DNA of 64,000 bases from the NCBI GenBank assembly GCA_964417725.1, contig CAYQIV010000005.1, positions 70,335 through 134,334 on the forward strand, given 5' to 3'. Source of the DNA: SHZI01 sp964417725. Its GTDB lineage: Bacteria; Pseudomonadota; Gammaproteobacteria; Steroidobacterales; GCA-2729495. The notes beneath the pieces were generated by a model. It did not search any database and was not told the origin of the DNA. It saw only the letters and a list, made by a program, of their open reading frames with translations. Below, piece by piece: positions 51,593 to 60,729 of this stretch. A program made the translations under genes and the position numbers. Every line of letters starts with the position of its first letter. Position 1 is the first letter of the stretch.

Positions 51593-52675
51593 TCAGGCGC
51601 TCTTGCGCGCCTGCACGACCGGGCGCAGCGTCGCCGCCAACCCGGTGAGCAGCGTCTCGGTGGTCGGCCAGTCGATGCAGGCGTCCGTCACCGACTGGCC
51701 ATAGCGCAGTTGCGTGCGGTCCTCGGGAATCTGCTGGTTGCCAGCCTCGATGTGGCTTTCGAGCATCAGGCCGATGATCGAGCGGTTGCCGCCGCCGATC
51801 TGTTCGGCGACATCGTGCGCCACCAGCACCTGCAGCGCCGGGTCCTTGTTCGAGTTGCCGTGGCTGCAGTCGACAACGATGCGCGATGGCAGCTTTGCCG
51901 CCTCCAGCGCCTGTTCGCAGAGCCGGATGCTGACCGAGTCGTAATTCGGTCGCCCGCCCCCGCCGCGCAACACGATGTGGCCATAGGGGTTGCCGCGCGT
52001 CTGCATCACCGCCGAGCGGCCGTCCTCGTTGATGCCGAGAAAATGATGCGGCTCGCGCGCCGACTTCAATGCGTTGATGGCCACCGCCAGCGAGCCGTCG
52101 GTGCCATTCTTGAAGCCGACCGGCGTCGACAGGCCGCTGGCCATCTCGCGATGGGTCTGCGACTCGGTGGTGCGCGCGCCGATCGCCGTCCAGGTGATCA
52201 GGTCGCCGAGGTACTGGGGCATGATCGGGTCGAGCGCCTCGGTGGCCGTCGGCAGGCCGCGGACAGCCAGCTCGCGCAACAGGCCACGCGCCATGCGGAT
52301 GCCCTTCTCGATGTGGAAGGAGTCGTCCATGTCGGGGTCGTTGATCAGGCCCTTCCAGCCGACCGTGGTGCGCGGCTTCTCGAAATACACGCGCATCACC
52401 AGGCACAGCACATCGCCGACCGCATCGGCGAGCCGGCGCAGGCGGGTGGCGTAGTCGAGGGCCGCGTCGATATCGTGGATCGAGCACGGCCCGACGACGA
52501 CGAAGGGCCGCGGGTCAGTGCCGTCGAGGATCTGCTGCAGCGTGCGACGGCTGCGCAGGATGAAACCTTCGAGCGCCGCGTCGAGTGGCAGTTCGGCCTT
52601 GATCTCGGCGGGTGTCGGCAGGACCGTCCGCGCGGTGACGTTGATGTTGTGAATCTTGCTGTCGAGGGCTGGCAT
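51593..52675 (-). CDS. 3-deoxy-7-phosphoheptulonate (DAHP) synthase, class I
   Basis: Catalyses the first step of the shikimate pathway: phosphoenolpyruvate plus erythrose 4-phosphate to DAHP. The 360 residues have the type I-alpha pattern of the E. coli AroF/G/H enzymes: FVVVGPCSIHD, MRVYFEKPRTTVGWKGLIND, GIRMARGLL, PVGFKNGTDGSLAVA, IVLRGGGGRPNYD and IVVDCSHGNSNKDP. The metal ligands (Cys in GPCS, His in CSHGNS and others) are visible. ATG 52675 agrees with the family; nine additional codons to 52702 are possible. The feedback class (Phe, Tyr or Trp) cannot be told. It is monocistronic and divergent from the beta-propeller gene. Confidence 0.95.
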   Translation of the reverse strand: MPALDSKIHNINVTARTVLPTPAEIKAELPLDAALEGFILRSRRTLQQILDGTDPRPFVVVGPCSIHDIDAALDYATRLRRLADAVGDVLCLVMRVYFEKPRTTVGWKGLINDPDMDDSFHIEKGIRMARGLLRELAVRGLPTATEALDPIMPQYLGDLITWTAIGARTTESQTHREMASGLSTPVGFKNGTDGSLAVAINALKSAREPHHFLGINEDGRSAVMQTRGNPYGHIVLRGGGGRPNYDSVSIRLCEQALEAAKLPSRIVVDCSHGNSNKDPALQVLVAHDVAEQIGGGNRSIIGLMLESHIEAGNQQIPEDRTQLRYGQSVTDACIDWPTTETLLTGLAATLRPVVQARKSA

Positions 52676-52842
52676 GGGTGGATCCGTGCGGCTGGGTGAC
52701 ACCGGTCCCGGGGCGGGCCGGGTGGCCGGCCCCTGACCGGGTGGCGGTTAGTGTAGGCGACTGCGACAATCGGGCCAAACCCGTGATTGCCGGGCTGGCC
52801 ATGACCGCTAGAATGCTCCTTTTCCCCTCCGCGGAGATGACG

Positions 52843-53790
52843 ATGACCCAGGCCTCCACGCTCAAGCCCTTCGCGCGCGGCGATATCCTCGTCGGCTGCA
52901 CCCTGCTCAACCGGGCCGATGACGACCACGCCGGCGACGGCCGCATCATCCAGTACGACCAGAACCTGCAGGAAAAGGGCGTGCTGTGGACGCAGGACAC
53001 CACCCACCTCGTCGGCGGCCTGCGCTTCGGGCCCGACCGCACCCTGTGGGCCTTCGACAGCAATGCACACGTCGTCCTGCGCCTGTCACCGGACGGCCGG
53101 CTGCTGCCGCGCATCCATTTCGCCGACCGCTCGTTCTCCAACGTCAATTTCACGCCCGACGGCGACGTGCTGCTCGGCGAGCACCTCGTCGGCAACGAGA
53201 TCAAGCTGCCGCCGGAGCGCCCGCTCGGCACCACGCTGACGCGCATGCCGGGTTCCGACCGCTTCGGTGATGGCCACGTGTTCCGCTTCAGCCCCGAGGG
53301 CACGCCGGTGCGCGAGTACGCCACCGCGACCAACGGCGGCATGGCCGGCTTTCTCGGCGTGACCACGGCGAGCCTCGCCGCCGACGGCCGCACGCTGGTC
53401 TATACCTCGGAGACCGGCACGCGCGTCTACCGCTACGACATCGTCGACGACCGCCAGCTCCCCGACCTCATCGACATGGCGCCGGGCAGCGGCATGGCGC
53501 TGGTCGCCATCCACCAGGACGACGGCACCCTGCTCTTCATCAAGGCCAGCTTCAAGACCGGCTTCGCCATGCAGCACCTGTCGCCGGAAGGCGAGGTGCT
53601 CAGGGAGTGGCCGCTGCCCGGGCCGGGCTGGGCCAACATCTGCACCAGCCTCGAGGCCGGCAGCGTGCTGCTCGGCAACTTCTTCACCGGTACGCTCGCC
53701 AAATTCGACCTCGCCAGCGGCCAGGTCACCGCCAGCGTCGAAACCGGCGTCAAACGCTCACTCGCGGGCATCGCGCAGTTCACCGGCTGA
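52843..53790 (+). CDS. SMP-30/NHL-like beta-propeller protein
   Basis: A 315-residue protein built of repeated strands with the pattern GLRFGPDRTLWAFDS, VNFTPDGDVLLGE, HVFRFSPEGTPVREY and GSVLLGNFFTGTLAKFDL, typical of a five- or six-bladed propeller such as gluconolactonase/SMP-30 or NHL families. No signal peptide is visible. Such proteins act as lactonases or binding scaffolds; the metal ligands of true SMP-30 are not evident, so function is left open. The start is ATG 52843, spaced seven bases from GGAG. Confidence 0.8.
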   Translation: MTQASTLKPFARGDILVGCTLLNRADDDHAGDGRIIQYDQNLQEKGVLWTQDTTHLVGGLRFGPDRTLWAFDSNAHVVLRLSPDGRLLPRIHFADRSFSNVNFTPDGDVLLGEHLVGNEIKLPPERPLGTTLTRMPGSDRFGDGHVFRFSPEGTPVREYATATNGGMAGFLGVTTASLAADGRTLVYTSETGTRVYRYDIVDDRQLPDLIDMAPGSGMALVAIHQDDGTLLFIKASFKTGFAMQHLSPEGEVLREWPLPGPGWANICTSLEAGSVLLGNFFTGTLAKFDLASGQVTASVETGVKRSLAGIAQFTG

Positions 53791-53851
53791 GGTGACCGGG
53801 AAGGGGGGAAGGCACCTTCCCCCCGCCTGACGAGCCCACTGGACAGGCCGG

Positions 53852-53892
53852 CCCCCATATTTGCAGCGCTGCTGTACATATGGGGGTGTACC
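53852..53892. promoter_or_regulatory. operator-like inverted repeat of a Phd/YefM-type toxin-antitoxin locus
   Basis: A 9-base inverted repeat (CCCCCATAT at 53852-53860 and ATATGGGGG at 53878-53886) flanks a perfect palindrome GCAGCGCTGC (53863-53872). A TGTACA hexamer, the core of YefM-YoeB operators, lies at 53873-53878, and another TGTAC at 53887-53891 runs into the start codon. The site is immediately upstream of the decayed antitoxin gene. Confidence 0.65.
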
Positions 53893-54114
53893 GTGAATGC
53901 CATCACCCGCACGACTGCCCGTGCCCACCTGGCCCACATCATGGACCGGGTCCGCGGGGACCATGAGCCGCCGATCAATACCCCCGCAACGGGCAGCAAT
54001 CCGTCGTGATGATGTCCCTTGAGGGCTTCAAGGCGCTGGAAGATGCGCCTGGCTGCCGAGAGACCCAAAGAGCGCCAGGCGCTGCTGATTGCGCAATTTC
54101 GCCATCACTACTGA
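53893..54114 (+). pseudogene. decayed Phd/YefM-type antitoxin gene
   Basis: GTG 53893 opens a frame NAITRTTARAHLAHIMDRV, the N-terminal DNA-binding half of a Phd/YefM antitoxin, followed by RGDHEPPI. After the CCCCC run near 53981 the frame is wrong and stops at 54009. Shifting one frame restores SVVMMSLEGFKALED, the conserved centre (54004-54047). Two later shifts recover LPRDPKSARR and LIAQFRHHY up to about 54114. At least three indels are needed, so no functional antitoxin is expected. No RelE/YoeB-type toxin follows. The operator upstream is still intact. Confidence 0.75.
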
Positions 54115-54195
54115 GCACGCAAGGGTTTTGCCGTTCCACGAAGGCCGGACGCCGGCGCTGCCCGAAGGCCGTGCCGGCGCCGGTTCCCTCGCCGG

Positions 54196-55341
54196 TCAGC
54201 CCGCGGCCTTCGCGCCGGACTGTGCCCGCGGATCGGCGGCGGGGGCGAGCGGCACGGACTCCAGCACCCAGCCCTTCATCTGGCGCCGGCCGGGGCCGGG
54301 GATGGCGTAGGCGACATGATTGCGGTTGCGTTCGAGCTCGCGCATGTCGATCTTCCAGCCCTTGTCGGCCCACTCCTTCTGGCTCTCGCGATAGAGCAGG
54401 ATGCACTTGTCCGCCGGCAGCATGAACTCGTGGTTGTTGGCATCGGGCGTCACGGCCGGGGCCAGTTTCTCGATGATCTTCACGTCCTGGTCGGCGACGT
54501 ACTGGTTGCGCTGGATGACATAGGCGTCGCTCTTCTCCTCGGTGGAGAAATTGCGCGCGCACACCAGGTAGAGGAAGGTGTTGTGCTCGTCGATCGGCCG
54601 CTCGAAGAGGTACTGGTGGATGAAGAAGTTCGGGCCCGGGTGGATGTAGGTCCAGACCATGTTGGTGCCGTGGTAGCCGGTGCCGGCGTCGAGCTTGCCT
54701 TCGCCGGGACGGTATTTCTTCAGGTCGCCCTGCAGCGGCGGGGCGTCGAAAGTGTGCCAGAAGCCCCTGCCCCACGGCAGGTTGTCTTCCATGCGCATGT
54801 CGCCGATGCGGTATTCCTGCTCGCGCTCGCCGCTGAAGCCGTGCGTGTCGTGGACGAACTCGTTGTGTGCCGGGTCGATGCCGTTCTCGATCGAGCGCTC
54901 GTAGTAGCCCTTGATCTGGTAGTACTGCAGCGTGGTGCGCCAGCCCTCCTCGCCCCACTCCTTGATTTCGAGGATCGGCGGCCGCTCTTCGGCGGGCAGG
55001 TCGCCGAGGAAGGCGAAGACGAGGCCATAGCGCTCGTCGACCGGATAGGCGTCGATGCGCGTGCGGCCGGGGATCTTGGCGTTGACGCCGAGCGAGGGGA
55101 TGCGCCGACAGTGGCCGTCGCCGTCGAACTGCCAGCCGTGGTACGGGCACTGGATGCAGTCGCCCTTGATCTTGCCGTCGGCCAGCGAGCCACCGCGGTG
55201 GGTACAGACGTTGGCCAGGCAACGGGCCTCGCCGCTGGAGTCACGAAAAACGACGAAGTCCAGGCCGAGGGCACGGACCTTGAGCGGCTTGTCGGTCAGC
55301 TCTTCGGACGTCGCCATCGGATACCAGAAATTGATGTACAT
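54196..55341 (-). CDS. Rieske-type aromatic ring-hydroxylating oxygenase, alpha subunit
   Basis: Terminal oxygenase component of 381 residues that uses NAD(P)H-derived electrons and O2 for hydroxylation or O-demethylation. The N-terminal Rieske domain has Cys46-x-His48 and Cys65-x2-His68 (VCTHRGG and CPYHGW) with the 16-residue spacing typical of the class. The catalytic domain shows ENGIDPAHNEFVH (residues 152-164), giving the Asp156 bridge and His159/His164 iron ligands. The start ATG 55341 follows GAGGAG. No reductase or ferredoxin gene lies nearby. It heads the minus-strand cluster with an MFS transporter next to it; the substrate is unknown. Confidence 0.92.
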   Translation of the reverse strand: MYINFWYPMATSEELTDKPLKVRALGLDFVVFRDSSGEARCLANVCTHRGGSLADGKIKGDCIQCPYHGWQFDGDGHCRRIPSLGVNAKIPGRTRIDAYPVDERYGLVFAFLGDLPAEERPPILEIKEWGEEGWRTTLQYYQIKGYYERSIENGIDPAHNEFVHDTHGFSGEREQEYRIGDMRMEDNLPWGRGFWHTFDAPPLQGDLKKYRPGEGKLDAGTGYHGTNMVWTYIHPGPNFFIHQYLFERPIDEHNTFLYLVCARNFSTEEKSDAYVIQRNQYVADQDVKIIEKLAPAVTPDANNHEFMLPADKCILLYRESQKEWADKGWKIDMRELERNRNHVAYAIPGPGRRQMKGWVLESVPLAPAADPRAQSGAKAAG

Positions 55342-55491
55342 GGACTCCTCCTGCAGGGCATGGGGCAAGGTATTGCGGTCAATTCGCGGCACGCCGGCAA
55401 ACGGATGCGGGCGCCGCCGGGCCAGCATATCACCGCGGCTCCAGGGGTCGTTGCCCGTGGTGCCCGGCCCCGGCGGGCCAGCGCCTGCGCC

Positions 55492-56688
55492 TCAGCCGCC
55501 GCGCACCACCGGCGTCCATTTGCCGAGCCGGCGCACCACGCCGACCATGATCGCGATGCACGGCAGCAGGACCAGCGCCGAGGTGTAGAGCGAGGCGTCG
55601 CGGCCGACGGTGTCGAAGAGAATGCCGGTCATCAGCGGGCCGACGGTGCGCCCGAGCCACGATGCCGAGTTGTAGGTGCCGAGCACCAGGCCGCGCTCGT
55701 GTTCGCCAGCCTGCTGCGAGACGAGGCTGTTCATCGTCGTCATGTACAGCGCGCTGCCGATGGTCGTGAAACTGATGCCGACGATCATCACCGGCCAGCC
55801 TGGCGAGGCCACCATGATCAACAGGCCGAGCACGTAGCTCGACAGGCCGCCGATGAGCAACCGGCTCTCGCCGAAGGCCGCCACGAGGCGGCCCATCAGC
55901 ACGCCCTGGGTGATGGCGACGAGCAGGCCGAGCCAGGCGAAGATCGAGCCGATCTCGCGCGGCCCCCAGCCGAAGCGCGCCCGTGTCCAGAACGGGAAGA
56001 CGATCTCGAACAGCGCCATCGCCAGGTAAACGAGGAACCCGACCAGCACCAGCCGGGCGAGGATCGGCCGGCCGATGACATGGCGGATGCCGCGCAGCCC
56101 GCCCATCGGCGAGTTGGCGGATTTTTTCGCGCGCTGCCCGGCGCCGAGGCTCTCGCGCAGGAAGAACAGCCCGCCGATCAGCGAAATGGCGCAGACGCTG
56201 GCCGCCGCCAGCGCCGGCCACAGCAGCGTGGCGCTGGTCGCGTCGGCGCCGCCGAGCATGCCGCCGAGGAACGGCCCGACGATGAAGCCGATGCTCATCG
56301 AGGCACCGACCCAGCCCATGGTCTTGGCGCGGTTCTCCGGCGTGGTGATGTCGGAAACGTAGGCCATGGCCACGGCGAGGTTGCCGCCCATCAGCCCCGA
56401 CATCAGCCGCCCGGCCGCGAGCAGCCACAGGTTGGTGGCGAAGGCGAGGATCAGGAAACTGACCAGGGCACCGGCGATGCTGCCCATGAGCATCGGCTTG
56501 CGGCCGTAGCGGTCGCTGAAACGGCCCCAGATGGGCGTCGAGATGAACTGGCCGAGCGCGTAGAGGCCGAGGATCGTCGTCGCCACCCAGGTCGGCGCTC
56601 CGAGGTTCTGCGCAACGTAGGGGAAGCCGGGCAGGATCAGCCCGAAGCCGAGCCCGGACATCATGATCGTCATCAGCAGAATGGGCAT
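55492..56688 (-). CDS. major facilitator superfamily (MFS) transporter
   Basis: A 398-residue inner-membrane transporter with twelve helices. The helix 2-3 loop motif GRFSDRYGRKPMLM is the classic MFS signature and is complete. GRLMSGLMGGNLAVAMAYVSDIT is a drug/metabolite-type helix 4-5 segment with the post-motif acidic residue. The halves are linked by a basic loop (GAGQRAKKS). Start: ATG 56688 chosen, since the upstream extension to 56760 is hydrophilic and not family-like. It may import the substrate of the neighbouring oxygenase or export a product. Confidence 0.88.
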   Translation of the reverse strand: MPILLMTIMMSGLGFGLILPGFPYVAQNLGAPTWVATTILGLYALGQFISTPIWGRFSDRYGRKPMLMGSIAGALVSFLILAFATNLWLLAAGRLMSGLMGGNLAVAMAYVSDITTPENRAKTMGWVGASMSIGFIVGPFLGGMLGGADATSATLLWPALAAASVCAISLIGGLFFLRESLGAGQRAKKSANSPMGGLRGIRHVIGRPILARLVLVGFLVYLAMALFEIVFPFWTRARFGWGPREIGSIFAWLGLLVAITQGVLMGRLVAAFGESRLLIGGLSSYVLGLLIMVASPGWPVMIVGISFTTIGSALYMTTMNSLVSQQAGEHERGLVLGTYNSASWLGRTVGPLMTGILFDTVGRDASLYTSALVLLPCIAIMVGVVRRLGKWTPVVRGG

Positions 56689-56787
56689 TTCGTCATCCGT
56701 GACGGACGCGGTGCATCCGATGGAAAAGATCCGGCGGGCCAGGATGGCCCGCCGGATCATCGGTCGTCGTGAAGGCCGGGGAACGCG

Positions 56788-57720
56788 CTAGCGCTTGCCG
56801 ACCTTGCGCCCGTGGAGCATCCGCACCTGCGGATTGTCCGGGTAGGTCGGGTTCTCGAAGTCCGGCGGCCCGTGCGGATGGTTGTGGCCGTCAGACTGCA
56901 CCCAGCGATAAAGCTGCGGGCGCTTGCGGTAGAGGTTGGCTGCCGCGCGCAGCTTGTTCTCGTCGGGGTTGGTCCACGGGTTGAAGTGGAAGTAGTTGAA
57001 CAGGACCGAATCGGTACGGCCGAAGGCGATGGTGCCGTACTTGCAGCGGAACGAGCCGTGGTTGATGTACGGCGGACGCCAGAAGTAGCCGCCGGTCGGC
57101 AGCTCGCCGAACTGCATCATCCACGAAGTGCCCCAGATGTGATACGACTCCTCGGCCGAATCGTGGTAGCTGATGTTGTCCTGCATGAACTCCGGCGTCA
57201 TGCAGTAGAGGAAGCTCAGCGCCTCGGTCAGCGGGTCGTAGTGCAGGACCTTGATCAAGCACCCGGAAGCCACCGACGGGTTGACGAGGTTGCCGGGGGC
57301 CCAGGGACGGTCCTCATAGCTGTTGACCGAGGTGTAGGCCTCGCTGAGCGCCAGCCGGTGGTTGCGGTCCGATTCGAGGAAGGTGGGCTCCGAGTCGTTG
57401 AACATCACCAGCGCCTCGGCGCCCTGCGGCACGTCGATGGCACCGATGGCCATGCCAGCCGGGATGAAGGCGTAGTGGCCCTCGGTCCAGATCTCCTTGC
57501 CGACGCGCATCCGGCCGTTGAGCACGAAGATCTCGAGGTCCGAGTAGCTCATGCCCGGCTTGCGCCGGAAGCCGTTGTCGAAACGCACCTTGAGGGTGCA
57601 GGCCCCGGTGTCGGTGTCGAGCGAAAGGACCTTGTACTTGCTGCCCTTGAAGCCGGCAACGTCGAATTTCTTGTAGGGGGTCTCGAGCTCCACATAGGGC
57701 TCGATGTGTGGTCTGGCCAT
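56788..57720 (-). CDS. DUF4437-type cupin-domain protein
   Basis: A 310-residue protein containing at least one and probably two cupin barrels. The N-terminal barrel has SYSDLEIFVLNGRMRVG and TEGHYAFIPAGMAIGAI, the two cupin motifs with few metal ligands. A second half (LHYDPLTEALSFLYCMTPEF, SWMMQFGELPTGGYFWRPPYINHG) ends with a His-rich tail (DGHNHPHGPP). Function is unknown. It may be a non-haem oxygenase or sugar/lactone isomerase-like enzyme in the same catabolic cluster. The start ATG has a textbook AAGGAG site, and the next gene is 32 bases away. Confidence 0.75.
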   Translation of the reverse strand: MARPHIEPYVELETPYKKFDVAGFKGSKYKVLSLDTDTGACTLKVRFDNGFRRKPGMSYSDLEIFVLNGRMRVGKEIWTEGHYAFIPAGMAIGAIDVPQGAEALVMFNDSEPTFLESDRNHRLALSEAYTSVNSYEDRPWAPGNLVNPSVASGCLIKVLHYDPLTEALSFLYCMTPEFMQDNISYHDSAEESYHIWGTSWMMQFGELPTGGYFWRPPYINHGSFRCKYGTIAFGRTDSVLFNYFHFNPWTNPDENKLRAAANLYRKRPQLYRWVQSDGHNHPHGPPDFENPTYPDNPQVRMLHGRKVGKR

Positions 57721-57752
57721 TGAACGTTCTCCTTAGGAATCCTGCGGGGGGG

Positions 57753-58022
57753 TTACCAGACGACCTGATCGGGGCGGCGCGGCTTCTTCGGCACCTCGGC
57801 CTTGGTGATCTTGCGGCGCATGTCGCCACTGACGTTGAAGCCCCGGGTCTGGACGATCTGCAGGAATTCCTGGTACCACTTCGCGCGCTGCGGCGCGAGA
57901 TCTTCGTTCATCTCCTTGCAAATCGCGGCATGACGCTTCTTCTGCTCGGCGATGTTCTCCTTCAACCAGGCCCGGATGTCGGTTTTCCGGGCTGGCTTGA
58001 GGTCCTGTACGCGTTTGGCCAT
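57753..58022 (-). CDS. small basic hypothetical protein (89 residues)
   Basis: A lysine/arginine-rich helical protein of 89 residues, not recognised. Features are an N-terminal KRVQDLKPARKTDIRAWL, a helix with EQKKRHAAICKEMNEDL, and KWYQEFLQIVQTRGF. No membrane segment or signal peptide is present. A GAGGAG site precedes ATG 58022. It is packed between the cupin and deacetylase genes in one transcription unit, so it probably serves the same pathway. Confidence 0.75.
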   Translation of the reverse strand: MAKRVQDLKPARKTDIRAWLKENIAEQKKRHAAICKEMNEDLAPQRAKWYQEFLQIVQTRGFNVSGDMRRKITKAEVPKKPRRPDQVVW

Positions 58023-58065
58023 GGGTGGTGACTCCTCGAGTAGTGAAAAACCTTGCCGGCAGCGC

Positions 58066-59016
58066 CTAGCGCTTTTTCATGCAGCTGCGGCGGAACCAGT
58101 CGTTGACGTCGTCGCCGGTCGCCATCCACACGTCGCGATGCGCGGCGATGTGGCGGAAGGCGCGCGCCAGGTGGCGGAACTTGTTCGGCTGGCCGACCCA
58201 GAAGGTGTGCAGGCAGATCGGCATGCAGCGGGCGTTGTCGGCGCCCTCTTCGTAGAGCTGGTCGAATTGGTCGACGATCATGTCGCCGAAGGCCTCCGAG
58301 CTGACACCGACGTTGGCGAAGGCCGGGATGTCGTTGAGCTCGACGGTATACGGCACCGAGATCAGACTGCCCTTCTTCACGTTGAAGGGGAAGGGGTGGT
58401 CGTCGGCCGTGTAGTCGCAGAGGTATTCGACGCCGAACTCGGCGAGGATGCTCGGCGTGTTGTTGGTGTGGGTCAAGAACGGCGACAGCCAGCCTTTTGT
58501 CTTGCGGCCCAGGGCCCTTTCCATCGCCGTGAGCACGCCGCGGATGATCTCGCGCTCCTTCTTCTCGTCGATGTTGCTGAGGAAATTCGCCGGCGCGTTG
58601 TTGATGCCGTGGCCGATGAAGGCCCAGCGGCGGCGGTGGGTTTCCTCGATGATGCGCGGGTATTCGCGGATGATCTCCGAATTGAGGCACACGGTACCGC
58701 GCATGCCGCATTCGTCCATGAGGTCGATCATGCGCCACAGGCCGACGCGGTTGCCGTAATCGCGCCAGCCGTAGTTGAGCGGGTCGGGATTGAACTGCTG
58801 CGTGCCGGGGATGATCGCCGTACCGGGAATGTCGTGCGGGAAGTGCTCGATGTTGATGTAGGGGATGACGGCGACGCGCGCGCCCTCGGGCATACGCAGC
58901 TTCGGCCGGTCGATGATCGGCACGTAATCGTAGTGCGGGGACTGGGTGAGGGCCGGCCTCTTGCCACCCGCCGCCTTGCCTTGACCGTTGCGCTTCACCG
59001 TCTTCTTCGTCGCCAT
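58066..59016 (-). CDS. polysaccharide deacetylase family protein, PuuE-like
   Basis: A 316-residue carbohydrate-esterase-4 fold protein. After a basic N-terminus come RVAVIPYINIEHFPHDIPG, DYGNRVGLWRMIDLMDECG, RWAFIGHGINNAPANFL, GWLSPFLTHTNNTPSILAEFGVEYLCDYTADDHPF and CLHTFWVGQPNKFRHL. The pattern matches PuuE-like amidases (relatives of allantoinase acting on cyclic amides) better than chitin deacetylases. With the isochorismatase-fold enzyme upstream it suggests ring-amide or carbamoyl hydrolysis. The start is ATG 59016. The metal-site histidines and Asp are present in the HGINN and HTFW regions. Confidence 0.82.
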   Translation of the reverse strand: MATKKTVKRNGQGKAAGGKRPALTQSPHYDYVPIIDRPKLRMPEGARVAVIPYINIEHFPHDIPGTAIIPGTQQFNPDPLNYGWRDYGNRVGLWRMIDLMDECGMRGTVCLNSEIIREYPRIIEETHRRRWAFIGHGINNAPANFLSNIDEKKEREIIRGVLTAMERALGRKTKGWLSPFLTHTNNTPSILAEFGVEYLCDYTADDHPFPFNVKKGSLISVPYTVELNDIPAFANVGVSSEAFGDMIVDQFDQLYEEGADNARCMPICLHTFWVGQPNKFRHLARAFRHIAAHRDVWMATGDDVNDWFRRSCMKKR

Positions 59017-59065
59017 GATGCTGATTCCCCTGGGTGACGTGTGCCGAGTATGGGCGCGGCCGCGC

Positions 59066-59764
59066 TCAGCGGCGGGCCGTTCGTCCCGTCTTCTTCGCCG
59101 GCTTGCGGGCCGCCGCCTTCGCCGCCGGCGCCTTGATGCCTGCGATGTACTTGAGCGCCTCCGCCTTGCCGATGACATCGCCGTACTTGGCGTTGATGTC
59201 GAACAGGTTGGCCTCGTGCGGGCCGTCGTGGCGGTCGCCGACGCATTCGCGGATGACGATCGGGCGGAAGCCGTGCTGGACGGCGTCGACCGCCGTGGCG
59301 CGGATGCAGCCCGAGGTGGTGCAGCCGGTGATGAGCAGGGTGTCGACGCCCATCGCCGTCAGCGTCGAGGCCAGCGACGTGCCGAAGAAGGCACTGGCGT
59401 AATTCTTGGTGATGACCAGCTCGCCCTTGCGCGGCTCGACGCCGGGGCAGAACTCGGCGTACCGGTTGCCCGGCACCAGCGCCTTGAGCACCGGCGCCTT
59501 GGTGATCCACACGCCGCCGTCTTCGAAGCCGCCGGGGTTGTAGAGCACGCGGGTGTGGATGAGCGGCATCTTCTTCGCCCGCGCGGCGCGCAGCAGGGCC
59601 GGCATTTCGGCGACGCACCGGACCACGCCGGGCGCCAGCAGCGGCGCGCCGGGCAGGGTGTAGCCCTGCAACAGGTCGATGACGATGAGTGCTGCCTTGC
59701 GGCCGAAGCCGAGGCGATTGTCCCAGACGCCCTTGTAATTCTGGCTGGCCGAAACCTGCGCCAT
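59066..59764 (-). CDS. isochorismatase-fold cysteine hydrolase, N-carbamoylsarcosine-amidohydrolase-like
   Basis: A 232-residue alpha/beta hydrolase. The catalytic triad is visible as Asp30 (LIVIDLLQG), Lys120 (LVITKNYASAFFGTSL) and Cys153 within TGCTTSGCIRATAVDA, the hallmark of N-carbamoylsarcosine/nicotinamidase-type amidases. Substrates of relatives are carbamoylated amino acids, ureides or amides. The C-terminus is a 20-residue Lys/Ala-rich tail (basic, low complexity) of unclear use. The start ATG is preceded by AGGAGAGC. It is the first gene of the minus-strand catabolic cluster, back to back with the tandem paralogues at 60040. Confidence 0.9.
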   Translation of the reverse strand: MAQVSASQNYKGVWDNRLGFGRKAALIVIDLLQGYTLPGAPLLAPGVVRCVAEMPALLRAARAKKMPLIHTRVLYNPGGFEDGGVWITKAPVLKALVPGNRYAEFCPGVEPRKGELVITKNYASAFFGTSLASTLTAMGVDTLLITGCTTSGCIRATAVDAVQHGFRPIVIRECVGDRHDGPHEANLFDINAKYGDVIGKAEALKYIAGIKAPAAKAAARKPAKKTGRTARR

Positions 59765-60039
59765 GCTGTCGCTCTCCTGAATTCAGTGGAGGGAAATGGA
59801 AACCCTGGCCGCGCCGGCAATAGTTCCATTGATCGGCCCGGGCCGCAACTGCCGTGCGCCGGCACGGAGCGGTGCAGCCGGGCGCGGACAGCGCGGTTCG
59901 CCCTGCGGTTGGCGCGGCGGCGGCGCGCTGACTTTCGGCGGCCGGAGGATGACAATCGGCGACACGATGACCGTGATGGCCCGGCACGCGAAACCGCCAC
60001 AGCCATCGCTTGTATTCAACCCGAGGAGGAGTGACCGCC

Positions 60040-60639
60040 ATGGCCGAAACCGCCCGCAAGGATGATGCCGCGCCCGCCAAACCCGCCTGGCGCACGCCGA
60101 CGGTCGAGGAGTTCGCCCTCTGGTCGGGCTTCGAGGGCCGGGAAGAGATGCTCGGCCGCGGCCTGCTCCAGTTGCTCAAGACCGCCAAAAGCGACGTGCC
60201 CTACCAGCACCACCTCAACGACGCCGTGCTCAAGGCCCACCTGACGGCGATCCAGTTCGCCAAGAACCAGGGCCTGCTGCCGCAGTACGTCGCCCATGAC
60301 ATCAAGACGCTGGAACCGATCAACAAACGCATTCGTGCCCTGATCGAGAGCACCGGCAACCCCGAGTACGGCCTGTCGGCGATGTTCGAGCGCACCGATT
60401 GCTGGTACCAGATGGTGCTCGATTACCAGGTCGAACCCGGCCGCCGCACCTGGCGCTCGCCCTTCCATACCGTACTGGCGATGGGCAGGCGCATCGGCCA
60501 GTTCGATCTCACCGAGCAGGAGATCCACGAACAGTGGACCGTGCCGCGCATGCAGGGCTATGCCGCGGCGATGGGGATCCAGGTGCGCCTCTCGCCCTGG
60601 CAGGAGGACGGCCGGCTGTCCTGCGAGCTCATCGCCTGA
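60040..60639 (+). CDS. conserved protein of unknown family, tandem paralogue A
   Basis: A soluble 199-residue protein that I do not recognise. It shares with the following gene SGFEGRE, LLK, YVAHDIKT, IGQFDLTE, EIHE and QWTVPR...GYA.MG...LSPW.EDGR.SC. Together these mark one conserved family of about 200 residues with a Trp/Pro-rich C-terminus. The invariant Cys near FERTDCWY and the C-terminal EDGRLSCEL cysteine could be catalytic or metal ligands. A distant resemblance to the L-2-amino-thiazoline-4-carboxylate hydrolase family is possible. ATG 60040 has a GAGGAGGAG site. Confidence 0.8.
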   Translation: MAETARKDDAAPAKPAWRTPTVEEFALWSGFEGREEMLGRGLLQLLKTAKSDVPYQHHLNDAVLKAHLTAIQFAKNQGLLPQYVAHDIKTLEPINKRIRALIESTGNPEYGLSAMFERTDCWYQMVLDYQVEPGRRTWRSPFHTVLAMGRRIGQFDLTEQEIHEQWTVPRMQGYAAAMGIQVRLSPWQEDGRLSCELIA

Positions 60640-60729
60640 ACCCGACCGGCACGGCGGTGGGGCCCCTGCCACCGCACCGGCCGGGCCGGGCGGGACGTGA
60701 CGATCATCGGCCACCCACGGAGCACACCC

